In this document: positions 44,437 through 54,276 of the stretch, in pieces | Numbering within the stretch: the first letter of the stretch is position 1 | How the letters are laid out: each line of letters starts with the position of its first letter | Source: Flavobacterium ammoniigenes | GTDB lineage: Bacteria; Bacteroidota; Bacteroidia; Flavobacteriales; Flavobacteriaceae | Reading direction: 5' to 3' | Assembly (NCBI RefSeq): GCF_020886055.1 | Contig: NZ_AP025184.1 | Span: 1 to 64,000 of the forward strand | DNA length: 64,000 nucleotides | Made by a program: the position numbers and the translations under genes | The notes under the pieces: model-generated | The model's input: the letters and a program-made list of their open reading frames with translations, nothing else | Told to the model about the DNA's origin: nothing | Databases searched by the model: none

Positions 44437-45903
44437 ATGTCAATTTGGAGAGTTAAACCTATTTCGGCTTTTGAAGCTGATATGAAAAAAAGTACTTTAA
44501 AGAGGGTTCTAGGAAAATGGAGCCTAACAGCTATTGGTGTTGGAGCCATTATCGGAGGTGGAATTTTCGTTCTTACAGGAACCGGAGCCTACTACCATGC
44601 AGGTCCAGCATTAGCAATATCGTTTATTATTGCAGGTATCGCCTGCGTTTTTGCCGCACTTTGTTATTCTGAATTTGCTTCAATTTTACCGGTTGAAGGA
44701 TCTGCTTATGCTTATGCTTACGGAACTATTGGAGAAATTTTTGCCTGGATCATTGGATGGGGTCTTATTTTAGAATATGCCATGGGATCCATGACGGTCG
44801 CCGTTTCATGGTCTGGTTATTTCAATAAATTATTGTTGAAATTTGGAATTTCATTACCTGATTGGCTTACCACCGATCCGGCTAGTTATACTGGCGAGGG
44901 TTTTTCAATGAATCTTCCTGCATTTTTAATTGTATTATTGGTGATTTCAATATTGATTAAAGGAACACAAAATGCCGCTAAAGCGAACAATATGATTGTA
45001 ATTTTGAAAGTTTCAGCTGTATTATTTGTAATCATAGCTGGAGCGTTTTTCATCAACTTTGACAACTGGTCTCCATTTATTCCAGAAGCTACTCAAATTG
45101 TTGAAAAAGAAACTACTCATAACGCGTATGGTTTAACCGGTATTGTTTCTGGAGCTGCTGCAATTTTCTTTGCTTATGTAGGTTTTGATGCTGTTTCTAC
45201 TCAAGCCGGAGAGGCAATCAATCCTAAAAAAGATGTTCCATTTGCTATTATTGCCTCTTTATTAATTTGTACCACTTTATACATTCTAGTTTCTCTTGTA
45301 TTAACTGGAATGATGAATTATCAAGATTTTAACCCACTAGGGAAATATCCAGATGCAATTAAAGCACCTGTAGCTTATGCGTTTGATATTGCTGGGCAAG
45401 GTTGGGCAGGATTAATTATTACAATAGCAGCTACTATTGGTTTAGTATCGGTATTAATGGTAATGATTATGGGACAATCTAGAATCTTCTTGGGAATGTC
45501 TAAAGACGGATTAATTCCGCAAGTATTCTCTAGAGTAAACCCTATTTCTGGTACACCAAAAACAAACCTAATGATACTTGGTGGTATTATTGCTGTAGTA
45601 GCGGCATTTACTCCTATCAATGAATTAGCTGATATGACAAGTTTCGGAACCTTATTTGCCTTTACAATGGTTTGTATTGCGGTTTGGATTTTGAGAGTTA
45701 AGCAGCCTGAATTAGTTAGAACATTTAAAGTTCCTGCTTTACCTGTAATTGCAGTTTGTGGTATTTTAATCAATACCTACTTAATGGTAAATCTAAGCCT
45801 AAAAGCACAATTGTTTTCTGGTGCTTGGTTATTGATCGGTATATTAGTTTATTTTGGATATAGCAAAAGCCGTTCAAAATTAAATAACGACAAAGCGGAA
45901 TAA
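44437..45903 (+). CDS. APC-superfamily amino-acid permease (cationic amino acid transporter type)
   Basis: The 488-residue inner-membrane transporter has about twelve hydrophobic segments. It has the APC helix-1 signature LTAIGVGAIIGGGIFVLTGTGAY, then FAALCYSEFASILPVEGSAYAYAY and AIFFAYVGFDAVSTQAGEAINPKKD. These last two are characteristic of the cationic-amino-acid-transporter (CAT) branch. Cationic amino acids are the likely but unproven substrate. It is not closely related to the permease at 15221-16633. It has its own promoter and terminator. Confidence 0.9.
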   Translation: MSIWRVKPISAFEADMKKSTLKRVLGKWSLTAIGVGAIIGGGIFVLTGTGAYYHAGPALAISFIIAGIACVFAALCYSEFASILPVEGSAYAYAYGTIGEIFAWIIGWGLILEYAMGSMTVAVSWSGYFNKLLLKFGISLPDWLTTDPASYTGEGFSMNLPAFLIVLLVISILIKGTQNAAKANNMIVILKVSAVLFVIIAGAFFINFDNWSPFIPEATQIVEKETTHNAYGLTGIVSGAAAIFFAYVGFDAVSTQAGEAINPKKDVPFAIIASLLICTTLYILVSLVLTGMMNYQDFNPLGKYPDAIKAPVAYAFDIAGQGWAGLIITIAATIGLVSVLMVMIMGQSRIFLGMSKDGLIPQVFSRVNPISGTPKTNLMILGGIIAVVAAFTPINELADMTSFGTLFAFTMVCIAVWILRVKQPELVRTFKVPALPVIAVCGILINTYLMVNLSLKAQLFSGAWLLIGILVYFGYSKSRSKLNNDKAE

Positions 45904-45922
45904 GACTTCCATATATTTAACT

Positions 45923-45950
45923 AAAAAGCTCTAGTAAACTAGAGCTTTTT
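45923..45950 (+). terminator. Bidirectional terminator after the CAT-type permease
   Basis: A 13-bp perfect stem around GCTCTAGT / ACTAGAGC with a two-base AA gap is flanked by an A-run and a T-run. The convergent PspC gene ends 6 bp further on. Confidence 0.9.
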
Positions 45951-45956
45951 TTATGT

Positions 45957-46178
45957 TTATATATCAAATACCGAACTTCGTTTGGCACGAATCAGATCTT
46001 TCAGACGCATCCAAAAAGCTAATATTAAATACACTGCAAACCACAAACCGGCCGTGACAAAGGATAAATAAATAAAAAACAATCGCACGCTACTGGCTCG
46101 CATCCCTAAAGCGTCTGCTAATCTAGAGGAAACATGAAACCCATGTTTTTCAAAAAAAAATTTTAGCCGGTTCAACAT
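45957..46178 (-). CDS. PspC-domain membrane protein
   Basis: The small protein has 73 residues from ATG 46178 (an upstream ATG would add 7). It shows the PspC pattern: SSRLADALGMRASSVRLFFIYLSF followed by a hydrophobic stretch TAGLWFAVYLILAFWMRLKDLI. In proteobacteria PspC senses envelope stress with PspB; in Bacteroidota many short PspC-domain proteins have no known role. It ends RAKRSSVFDI. It is 42 nt downstream of the DUF2851 gene and probably cotranscribed with it. Confidence 0.82.
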   Translation of the reverse strand: MLNRLKFFFEKHGFHVSSRLADALGMRASSVRLFFIYLSFVTAGLWFAVYLILAFWMRLKDLIRAKRSSVFDI

Positions 46179-46220
46179 CATTAATGAATTTGAATCCAAA
46201 ATTACATAATTATTTCTGAG

Positions 46221-47492
46221 TTATATATTCTTTATCACTTCAATTCCGATAGCACACGACAAGCATTTACTTTTATTGCAATATTCCTTTTTTAATTGCA
46301 ATAAAGACTGGGTTTCAAATGCATTAGTTGTAGCAATACCAAAATAGTTGAATTTATCGATAGTCCCATTTTTTTCTGGGGATAAATACTGTAACAAATC
46401 TACTAAATCTTGACTATTATCTTTTCCATGACTTTGAGCATACGTAAATCGTATAGGCACTATTGTATTTACAATTAACAAATCCATGAAAGGTTTGGAG
46501 AGTTGCTTATTTTTCTTTGGACTCAATTTATCAAAATGATAATGGTCCAGCCAATAAGGCGAGGCGGTAACTTGTAATAGTTGGTACATCGAGTCAAGAG
46601 AATTGGTTGCACAAATTTTGGAAAATAAATTACTGTGGGTATGCCATAATACAGCCAATTGAGATAGTCGAATCGTTGGAAAATTATCGGGGCGGTGTTT
46701 AAAGAATTGGACCGGAGCTAGAATAGGTTTAGTCAATTGGTATTTTTGAAGCAAATAGGTATAGCGAAATTTCAAATCAGTAAAGTAGTGATCTTCTTTT
46801 TCAGTATCTAACAAACCTGCATTGCCAAAAAGTAAGGCTTCTATATTAGCCAAGTTGGATGCTTCTTTACGAATTATAGAAAAAGGGATCGAAGAAACGA
46901 TAGCGAAAAATTGGTCTCCATTAGTATTCAAACCGAAATTTTGAGATAACATCCAGAAAAACACAGCTTCCCAATCTGAACTTGTTTGTGTGAGCCAATT
47001 TGAAATGGGTTTTGTTTTTTGCTCTAGACGCTCAACAAACAATCGTTCTTGCCAATGTCTTAGTAGAAATTGATCCAAACCTGCCAATTGATTTTCGCAA
47101 TATAACCAGGATTTTACAGATCGTAACACATTGTAATTTATCACTGTTTTGGGAGCAACATAATACTTTAATTCCAATACAGGAATAATTGAATTATCAC
47201 TACGGTAAATTGCAACATCATGTTCCCAAACTACATGCAAAATCACATTTTCATAGGCAGGGTCATTCTCATGATGATGTATATACCAATCGGAAGATTT
47301 TAAATGCATTTCTACATTTCCGGCCCATTTTTGATTATCGATTCGAATTTGAGCATTGAAAAAATCAGGTCCAGCTTGTTCTAAATACTGACCCACGTTT
47401 ACGATAGTAATAGATTCTCCAGAAGTAGTTTTGAGATCTAAAGTGTTGAAATATTCAAATTTCCATAAATAATGTAAAAAATCTTCTTTCAT
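46221..47492 (-). CDS. DUF2851 protein
   Basis: The 423-residue protein matches the Bacteroidota-specific DUF2851 family: it begins MKEDFLHYLWKFEYFNT and contains GPDFFNAQIRI, WAGNVEMHLKSSDWYIH and NVILHVVWEHD in the first third. The C-terminus ends with a Cys pattern, YCNKSKCLSCAIGIE, which could bind a metal. No signal peptide is present. The nuclease-like look of the N-terminal histidine/aspartate pattern is only an impression; the function is unknown. Confidence 0.88.
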   Translation of the reverse strand: MKEDFLHYLWKFEYFNTLDLKTTSGESITIVNVGQYLEQAGPDFFNAQIRIDNQKWAGNVEMHLKSSDWYIHHHENDPAYENVILHVVWEHDVAIYRSDNSIIPVLELKYYVAPKTVINYNVLRSVKSWLYCENQLAGLDQFLLRHWQERLFVERLEQKTKPISNWLTQTSSDWEAVFFWMLSQNFGLNTNGDQFFAIVSSIPFSIIRKEASNLANIEALLFGNAGLLDTEKEDHYFTDLKFRYTYLLQKYQLTKPILAPVQFFKHRPDNFPTIRLSQLAVLWHTHSNLFSKICATNSLDSMYQLLQVTASPYWLDHYHFDKLSPKKNKQLSKPFMDLLIVNTIVPIRFTYAQSHGKDNSQDLVDLLQYLSPEKNGTIDKFNYFGIATTNAFETQSLLQLKKEYCNKSKCLSCAIGIEVIKNI

Positions 47493-47572
47493 TCAGGGGG
47501 CTTTTAAATGAAAATCTAAGATACAAAAAAGATCTACTTATCTCATTTTCAACCCAAACGAAAATACAATCA

Positions 47573-49531
47573 TTATTCAAAGAAATTCCAAGTCAATCCG
47601 AAACGGATGGTCATGTCCCTATAAGGATTGTTAGGAGCTGAATAAAAGGTATTACCCGTCAAAGAAGAATTAAAATGTTCTACTTTAAAAAAGATACGTG
47701 TACGTTGGATTTTTGCATTTACAAAAAAGTCAAGGTTCGGGAAATTTCCAATTTGCTTGTCTCTTTGTACAAAAAATTCACCGATCACTGGATTGTAATC
47801 ATTTGCATAATAGTTTGTGAAATAATTAAAAACGATACCCGTTTGTAAATACAATGCTTTTTTGAAGAAGAAATCTGTAAAATAAATCGAATTTCTAGTT
47901 ACTATTTCAGGCACATTCAATACCGATTGATTTTGATCTACTTTTTGAAACAATACGGTATTATCCAAAGCAAATTTTCCAAACTGAAACTCTTTATTCA
48001 TCTTCAAAGAGAGGTATTTGATAGTTCCAGCATATTGGGAAGGAGTTACGATTTGGGTTTGTGCCAATTTTTCCGCTTGAGAAGAAATATAATTAAAATA
48101 CAAATGATCTTGAATGGTAGCGAGTTGCAAGGAAGCACTAATCCATGGTGTGATTGCATTCGCCGAAAGTGAATTTATTTTTTCGTTATTAAAATTATTG
48201 GACCAATTGTAAGCTACATAACTACTTTGGTGAAGATTGTAGTTGTTGTTGGGTAATTTATTTGTGTTTTGATATTGAAAGGTAAATTGATTATCCTCAT
48301 CCAAATCAAATTGCATTGTGGCATCTAAATTAGACAGCGATTGATTGGTAATTGATCTAGCATATAATAACCTACCATTCCATTTTCCTTTTCGATATTC
48401 GTATTGACCACCTGCTGAATTAATTGTCATAGAAAGCGAATTGGGAACCGTTCGATTATCAAAAATAAGAATCTGATTATAATAATAATTCGATCTAAAG
48501 TCGTCTACAAAAAATTGAAATTTGCCTAAAAAAGTATTTTCATATTGTAAACCCACTTTGTTGTACATTTTATTGTAACGTGTTTGATCATTGATTTCAG
48601 TTGATCTAAAAGAGTCGCCAAAACGATTAATAATATTGCCGTTAGCATTAGATGAAACTGTAAGTTGGTTATATTCAAAAAACTTATTTTCGTAATTGAA
48701 TTGATGTTTTAAATACAGATTATTAGTGCCTTGTTTAGAGTTAATTCTAAAGCCATGATCGATAAAAAAACGTTTTCCCTTCAAAAAAGATTTAGCATCC
48801 GTAAGATAAACTTCTAATCGTTGTCTGTTTTTATAATCACTATTTTCACTTTCAAAATCATCAATAGTAGTTATTCCACCATTTTCTTCATTAAGAATAT
48901 CTTGTTGGGTAAAATGAAAGTCAAACCAATACCGTTTGGATTGAGTGCTATAACTTGTAGTAAAACGAAAATTACCGGTGCTTGCTAATTGATTGATATA
49001 TTTTCCTTGAGAACGCAAACCTCTATACGCCAAAGAAAAATTGAGATTGGGTGAGGTATTAATGGCAATATAGGAATCGACCGACTGCCCTTTCAATTGA
49101 GTTGATTTAAAATACAACTCCGTTAAAGGCGTTGCTACAGAGGCATAACGAATCTGATTGGCTTCAATAAAATTAAAATGTTTGGCTTTAAAACCAAATT
49201 CCGGATAAGGGTTAACAGCCGTTAAACTGTATTGTAAGGTATTGTACGTTTGTCCATCATTTGCAAAAGGCAACAAGCCAAAAGTATCTCTTCGAAGATA
49301 ATTATGACTGTACTCTTTTTTTATCGTTAAGGAAGTATCTATGTAGGTAGTATCTCTATCTAAAGTAATGATTCGATAAAGATCTAGGGTAGCTACTTTT
49401 TTGGGTTGACGCGATTTAGTAGAATCTGATGCACTTTGGTATTGGGTATTAAAATCTAGTTTCTTTGATTTGTTTTGTGAAAACAAAAAAGAAGTAATAA
49501 ACAGCAATACAATACAACAAAACATTCTCAT
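47573..49531 (-). CDS. Putative outer-membrane porin (Porin_10 family)
   Basis: The 652-residue protein has a signal peptide (MRMFCCIVLLFITSFLFSQ). Many alternating aromatic/polar beta-strand segments follow, ending in an aromatic residue (RFGLTWNFFE), as expected for an outer-membrane barrel. The N-terminal part with TLDLYRIITLDRDTTYIDTS resembles the Bacteroidota putative-porin family. The substrate is unknown. It has its own -7 element upstream and lies after the SusD terminator, so it is separate from the SusC/SusD unit. Confidence 0.78.
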   Translation of the reverse strand: MRMFCCIVLLFITSFLFSQNKSKKLDFNTQYQSASDSTKSRQPKKVATLDLYRIITLDRDTTYIDTSLTIKKEYSHNYLRRDTFGLLPFANDGQTYNTLQYSLTAVNPYPEFGFKAKHFNFIEANQIRYASVATPLTELYFKSTQLKGQSVDSYIAINTSPNLNFSLAYRGLRSQGKYINQLASTGNFRFTTSYSTQSKRYWFDFHFTQQDILNEENGGITTIDDFESENSDYKNRQRLEVYLTDAKSFLKGKRFFIDHGFRINSKQGTNNLYLKHQFNYENKFFEYNQLTVSSNANGNIINRFGDSFRSTEINDQTRYNKMYNKVGLQYENTFLGKFQFFVDDFRSNYYYNQILIFDNRTVPNSLSMTINSAGGQYEYRKGKWNGRLLYARSITNQSLSNLDATMQFDLDEDNQFTFQYQNTNKLPNNNYNLHQSSYVAYNWSNNFNNEKINSLSANAITPWISASLQLATIQDHLYFNYISSQAEKLAQTQIVTPSQYAGTIKYLSLKMNKEFQFGKFALDNTVLFQKVDQNQSVLNVPEIVTRNSIYFTDFFFKKALYLQTGIVFNYFTNYYANDYNPVIGEFFVQRDKQIGNFPNLDFFVNAKIQRTRIFFKVEHFNSSLTGNTFYSAPNNPYRDMTIRFGLTWNFFE

Positions 49532-49560
49532 GAAACAATACTTTTAATTCTATAGAACGA

Positions 49561-49568
49561 CAAAGGTA
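49561..49568 (-). promoter_or_regulatory. Putative promoter (-7) of the porin gene
   Basis: The minus strand reads TACCTTTG, 29 bp before the porin ATG, just downstream of the SusD terminator. No -33 match. Confidence 0.4.
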
Positions 49569-49583
49569 ATTGATCTATTGGGA

Positions 49584-49620
49584 TAAAAAAAACAGCAGTA
49601 AACATATGCTTACTGCTGTT
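49584..49620 (-). terminator. Terminator after the SusC/SusD pair
   Basis: An 11-bp stem AACAGCAGTAA / TTACTGCTGTT (49591-49601 and 49610-49620) with an 8-nt loop is followed on the minus strand by a run of eight T. Confidence 0.9.
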
Positions 49621-49642
49621 TAATTAAATCAGATATTATAAT

Positions 49643-51010
49643 CTAGTAATTATAATTTTGTTTCATTGCAGCATTACCATTGATTTCTGATTGAGGAATT
49701 GGGAATGCCATTCTGTAATCGCCATAAGCAAAAGCAGTAGTTGCTTTTGGACTTGTAGGAGTACCTAAACCATTTCTAACTCTATCATCAAAACGGAAAC
49801 CTTCAAATGCTAGCTCTCTTCTTCTCTCTAGCAATACATTCGCTTTATTTGCAACAGTATAAGCAGTAGCTCCTCTTTGTGCAGTAATTCTATTAATTTG
49901 AGTTAAAGCACCTGCAGCATCACCAGTTTCTAACAATGCCTCGGCATAATTCAATACAATTTCTTCGTATCGAATTACTTTAGTATTGGTAGCTAATTTG
50001 GTATACTTACCAATATTTCTCTGGAATCCGGCAATAGTACCAATCATGAAGGCTGATTTTCTTACATCTGCAGTCTCATAAATAGCTTGGAAATTTTGAG
50101 TATCGTTAATCACAACATCACCATAATTTGTAGCTCCATAAATTTGGTACAAACCATTAATACCGTTGTTGTCGTTTGACAATTGAACTAATTCAAAAAC
50201 AGAATTCACTTGCTTTCCATCAGCTGCAAATGAAGATACAAAACCAGATTGAGGAACAATTGTAGCAGTTCCTAACCCTAGTGCAGTAGCAGCAGCATCT
50301 TTAGCTATAGACCAATCACCAAAATAAATTCCAACTCTAGACTTAATTGCATAAGCAGATTGTTTATTAATTTTAGTATAATCTAAAGTGGAACCAAATA
50401 ATGGCAAAGCAGCATCTAAGTCAGCATAAATAAATTGTTTTACTTCTGAAACTTTGTTTCTAGCTGGTGCTAATTGATTCAAATCTCTATATGTTTTCAC
50501 ATAAGGCACACCTAAAGCCTCAAGACCACCTTGACCAGTAACATGATGTTGACCATATAATTTTAACAAATCGAAATGAGCTAATGCTCTAGCTACTAAA
50601 GCTTGCGCTTTTAAATCATCAGCTGCAGCTCCAGTAATAGAAGAGTTAATAATCAAATTAGCATTTGCGATTACTCTATAAATTTGTGTCCACGTATCCG
50701 TTGGAAAAGCCGCAGAAGCTGTTAATGTCCCAGTCCCAACATTTAGAAAACGACCTGAAGCATTATTTGAATAGGCATTATCAGTCCTAACCTCATTATA
50801 GATAATTAAATCTCTTCCATAGTAAGGAACAGCAACCATACGCTTGTACATACCATTAGCCAATAAGTTCAAATCTTGAACAGTACTTGGTGGGTTTAAG
50901 GTAAAATCTCTACTTTGAACCAAACTAGGCTCTAAAGAATCTGAGGAACATGATGTAATCAATACTGACAATGCAGTAATTGATAAAATTTTCGAAAATA
51001 TTTTTTTCAT
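49643..51010 (-). CDS. SusD/RagB-family outer-membrane lipoprotein
   Basis: This is a surface lipoprotein that covers the SusC transporter as a substrate-binding lid. The 455-residue protein has a lipobox (SVLITSCSS, Cys21), followed by acidic/serine-rich residues, and TPR-like helical segments. The C-terminal LLERRRELAFEGFRFDDRVRNG is a hallmark of the SusD/RagB family. It is shorter than typical glycan-binding SusD proteins (about 500-600). It begins 5 nt after the susC-like gene. The bound nutrient is unknown. Confidence 0.92.
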   Translation of the reverse strand: MKKIFSKILSITALSVLITSCSSDSLEPSLVQSRDFTLNPPSTVQDLNLLANGMYKRMVAVPYYGRDLIIYNEVRTDNAYSNNASGRFLNVGTGTLTASAAFPTDTWTQIYRVIANANLIINSSITGAAADDLKAQALVARALAHFDLLKLYGQHHVTGQGGLEALGVPYVKTYRDLNQLAPARNKVSEVKQFIYADLDAALPLFGSTLDYTKINKQSAYAIKSRVGIYFGDWSIAKDAAATALGLGTATIVPQSGFVSSFAADGKQVNSVFELVQLSNDNNGINGLYQIYGATNYGDVVINDTQNFQAIYETADVRKSAFMIGTIAGFQRNIGKYTKLATNTKVIRYEEIVLNYAEALLETGDAAGALTQINRITAQRGATAYTVANKANVLLERRRELAFEGFRFDDRVRNGLGTPTSPKATTAFAYGDYRMAFPIPQSEINGNAAMKQNYNY

Positions 51011-51015
51011 AATTC

Positions 51016-54000
51016 TTAGAATTTAACATTAATTGAAAATACTACTGATTTCACTGGAGGAGATGTTAATCTTGTAAAACCATCAGCACGAACTTCAGGA
51101 TCATATTTCAAGTCTTTATCTTTAACCCAAGTCATAAGATTTGTTCCTCTTAAAGAGAAAGACAAACCGTCTAAATTGAATTGTGATAAAATTGAAGATT
51201 TAAAGTTATAACCAATAGTTACATCTCTTAATCTCATAAAATCACCATCATGTAAAAAACGTGTAGAAGTACTAGTAGCTTGAGCATTTCCAGCTGTTGG
51301 AGAATATTCTACTTTAGGAACATTAGTGATATCCCCAGCTTTTTGCCATCTGTTTAACAATGGTTCAGAACCATTGTAAGAAACTAAGGTAGTTGTACCT
51401 TGACCTTGGGTATATGCTGCCCAGTCTTCGTAAACTTTATGACCTCCAGCTACATATAAAGTAGCATCAAAATAAAAATTGTTTAAATCAACATGAGTAT
51501 TGAAACCACCTGAATATTTAGGTAAAGCACTATCACCTTGCCAAGTTTGAGTGGCAGTATTATAGTTCGTAGTTGTAGCTCCATCAACGCCATTAACATA
51601 CCATAAAGCATTACCGTTAGCAGGATCTACACCAGCGTATTTTCTCATAAACCAGCCTGAAACTGGGTATCCAACTTGAGTTTTTGTTGTACTACCAGTA
51701 ATAGTAATTTGAGTACCATTAACAACTGGCATATCGGTAACTTCATTATTTACTGTAGAAAAGTTTCCACCAACACTCCAATTAAAATTGTCTGAACGAA
51801 TTAAATCTAAATCCAATTCAAATTCCAATCCGTTGTTATTTAATTTTCCTAAGTTTTTAGTTTGAGATGTATGACCTGTTGTCAACGACATTGGCAAACT
51901 CAATAACAAATCTTTTGTATTATTATCAAAATAGGCAACCGAACCAGTTATTCTATTATCAAATAATCCAAACTCTACTCCAGCATCTAATTTATTCTGA
52001 ACTTCCCAAGTTAATCCAGTTGTTCCAAATTGAGATGGGAACATACCTCCTTGGTTGTTATAACTTGATGTACCTAGTAATGTTTGGTATTCGTTTAGAC
52101 CAATAGAATTATTTCCAGTAGATCCATAAGAACCACGTAAACGCAATAAATCAACAAAAGATACATTCTTCATGAAACTTTCTTTATCAACATTCCAAGC
52201 GGCTCCCGCAGAGTAAAAGCTACCCCATCTTGTTGCTTCACTGAAACGTGACGAACCTTCTCTTCTAATTGTTAAGTCTAATAAGAAACGATCTTGGAAT
52301 TTGTAATTTGCAATTCCTAAATAACTTAAGTTAGACCAATCATCAAAACTTGAACTAGCATCTTTGTTAGCTGCAGCATTGGCAACATTAGTAAATCCTA
52401 AAGGTAAAACCTCACCATAAGCACTTATAAAGTTTAATTTGTTTTGTTGAAATTCAATTAATCCTTTGAAATCCAATTTATGGTTTTCACCTAAAGATAA
52501 GCGATAGTCAATCGAATTTTGAGCCACATAGTTAAAATTTCTTGAAACTGATGCTGACGATGTACCTCCATAGGCAACACCATCACCATGAATAGCATCA
52601 TTAAAGCCTTTATAAGAATTCATTGTGTAATCCAAAGATATAGACCCATTATAAACTAAATCTTTTGAAATTTTATAAGAAACTGAATTGTTTGACATCA
52701 AACGAGTCAACTCATTATTTCTAATATTATTAGCGGCAGTATACAAAGAGTTATGCAATCCAGTAGCTGGTAAAAAATAAGTACCATCTGCATTATATGG
52801 AGCATTCCATGGACTCATAAAATATCTTGTCAGGTTTGGATTCGAAAAGAAAGCACCTTGCTCTAATACACCAGATTGTTTTACATTTGAAACATTAACT
52901 CCTGTTTTTAAATCCCATTTATCAGTTAATTTTCTAGTGTAATTTAAATTAGCAGTTACACGTTTGAAATCTGAACCAATAACAGTAGCCTCTGTTTTGT
53001 TATACCCTACAGAAGCATATAAAGTAGATTTATCATCACCAGCAGAAACTGAGAAATCTAAATTGTTCATCAATGCATCTTCATTTTTCATCAATTTAGT
53101 CCAATCGTATTCTGTTGATCCACGAGCAATCCATGCTCTCATAGCACTAGTACCTGAAGCTAAATTTGTTGTAGCCCAAGTTAAAGCATTAGCTTCTGTA
53201 AAATTGTAAGCTGTACCATAAGTATTATAAATTGCTTCAAGCAATAATTCTTTTTTCTCTGCACCTGTAAATGGTCTTAATCCATCTACCGCATTGTTTT
53301 GGAAACCTACACTTGAGCTTAAGCTAAATTGTGCATCTCCTTTTTTACCTTTTTTTGTAGTAATCAAAATTACACCATTAGACCCTCGTGCTCCATATAC
53401 AGAAGTTGCACCTGCATCTTTCAATACAGTCATAGATTCAATATTATCTGCTGCAATAGAAGATAAGGTAGACAATGAACTAATATTAGACGAACCAGAG
53501 AAGTTACCATTAATCATTGGAACACCATCGATAACAAATAATGGATCATTTCCAGCATTAATCGAATTTCTACCTCTAATACGAATATCTTGAGTAGATC
53601 CTGGTGTACCAGATGAAGTTGACATTTGTAAACCAGCTACATTTCCTTGTAGAGCTTGATCTACAGATACCATCGGAGCTGCTTTAATTTTATCAGCACC
53701 TACTGTTGAAACATTACCTGTAACTTCGTTTCTCTTTTTTACTTGACCGTAACCAACTACAACAACTTCATTAAGAGAGTTACCCGCTTGTAATTTAAAA
53801 TTGATTGTGTTCGAAGCACCTACTTTTGAAGAGGCATCTAGCATTCCTACAAAAGAAACAACCAAAACATCTCCTACTTTCGTTTTGATAGCAAATTTAC
53901 CATCAAAATCGGTTTGAACACCATTTTTAGTTCCTTTAACTATTACGTTAGCACCTGGAACCGGACCTGTCCCGTCTGAAACAACTCCTGAAACTGTTTT

Positions 54001-54072
54001 CTCTTGAGCAAAAGAAAACTGCATAGACAACGCTAATAAAAGCGTATAAATCCACTTGAATTTTAATCTCAT
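51016..54072 (-). CDS. SusC/RagA-family TonB-linked outer-membrane transporter
   Basis: This is a TonB-dependent active importer of 1018 residues. A signal peptide (1-22) leads into a carboxypeptidase-D-like domain (VSGVVSDGTGPVPGANVIVKG), a TonB-box/plug region (LNEVVVVGYGQVKKRNEVTG ... IRIRGRNSINAGNDPLFVIDG), then the barrel. It ends in SVVFSINVKF with the terminal Phe. It pairs with the SusD-like protein downstream. There are no glycoside hydrolases, sulfatases, peptidases or ECF-sigma/anti-sigma genes next to it, so it is an orphan pair that may take up peptides or another small nutrient. Confidence 0.95.
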   Translation of the reverse strand: MRLKFKWIYTLLLALSMQFSFAQEKTVSGVVSDGTGPVPGANVIVKGTKNGVQTDFDGKFAIKTKVGDVLVVSFVGMLDASSKVGASNTINFKLQAGNSLNEVVVVGYGQVKKRNEVTGNVSTVGADKIKAAPMVSVDQALQGNVAGLQMSTSSGTPGSTQDIRIRGRNSINAGNDPLFVIDGVPMINGNFSGSSNISSLSTLSSIAADNIESMTVLKDAGATSVYGARGSNGVILITTKKGKKGDAQFSLSSSVGFQNNAVDGLRPFTGAEKKELLLEAIYNTYGTAYNFTEANALTWATTNLASGTSAMRAWIARGSTEYDWTKLMKNEDALMNNLDFSVSAGDDKSTLYASVGYNKTEATVIGSDFKRVTANLNYTRKLTDKWDLKTGVNVSNVKQSGVLEQGAFFSNPNLTRYFMSPWNAPYNADGTYFLPATGLHNSLYTAANNIRNNELTRLMSNNSVSYKISKDLVYNGSISLDYTMNSYKGFNDAIHGDGVAYGGTSSASVSRNFNYVAQNSIDYRLSLGENHKLDFKGLIEFQQNKLNFISAYGEVLPLGFTNVANAAANKDASSSFDDWSNLSYLGIANYKFQDRFLLDLTIRREGSSRFSEATRWGSFYSAGAAWNVDKESFMKNVSFVDLLRLRGSYGSTGNNSIGLNEYQTLLGTSSYNNQGGMFPSQFGTTGLTWEVQNKLDAGVEFGLFDNRITGSVAYFDNNTKDLLLSLPMSLTTGHTSQTKNLGKLNNNGLEFELDLDLIRSDNFNWSVGGNFSTVNNEVTDMPVVNGTQITITGSTTKTQVGYPVSGWFMRKYAGVDPANGNALWYVNGVDGATTTNYNTATQTWQGDSALPKYSGGFNTHVDLNNFYFDATLYVAGGHKVYEDWAAYTQGQGTTTLVSYNGSEPLLNRWQKAGDITNVPKVEYSPTAGNAQATSTSTRFLHDGDFMRLRDVTIGYNFKSSILSQFNLDGLSFSLRGTNLMTWVKDKDLKYDPEVRADGFTRLTSPPVKSVVFSINVKF

Positions 54073-54128
54073 AGTAAAATTAATTTTGAATTAGTTAATC
54101 ACAAAAGTCTTAATTATTTCTTAATAAA

Positions 54129-54136
54129 CAAACATA
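54129..54136 (-). promoter_or_regulatory. Putative promoter (-7) of the SusC/SusD pair
   Basis: The minus strand reads TATGTTTG (TAnnTTTG), 56 bp before the SusC ATG. No -33 TTG at the right distance. Confidence 0.4.
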
Positions 54137-54276
54137 TAATGAAATATTTGTTATTTTAACATTTGTTAAAGGTTAATTAATTATTTTTTTTTGTGAATAG
54201 CATTAAATTTAATAGTTCGTTATAATTTGATTGTAGAATAAAATATACTAATTTTATTTTTTTTGAAACTACAAAA

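Noticed and set aside
54073..54276. Riboswitch or ECF-sigma control region before the SusC gene
   Set aside because: Apart from a -7 element and a short AT-rich dyad, no conserved riboswitch core is recognisable and no sigma/anti-sigma genes are near.
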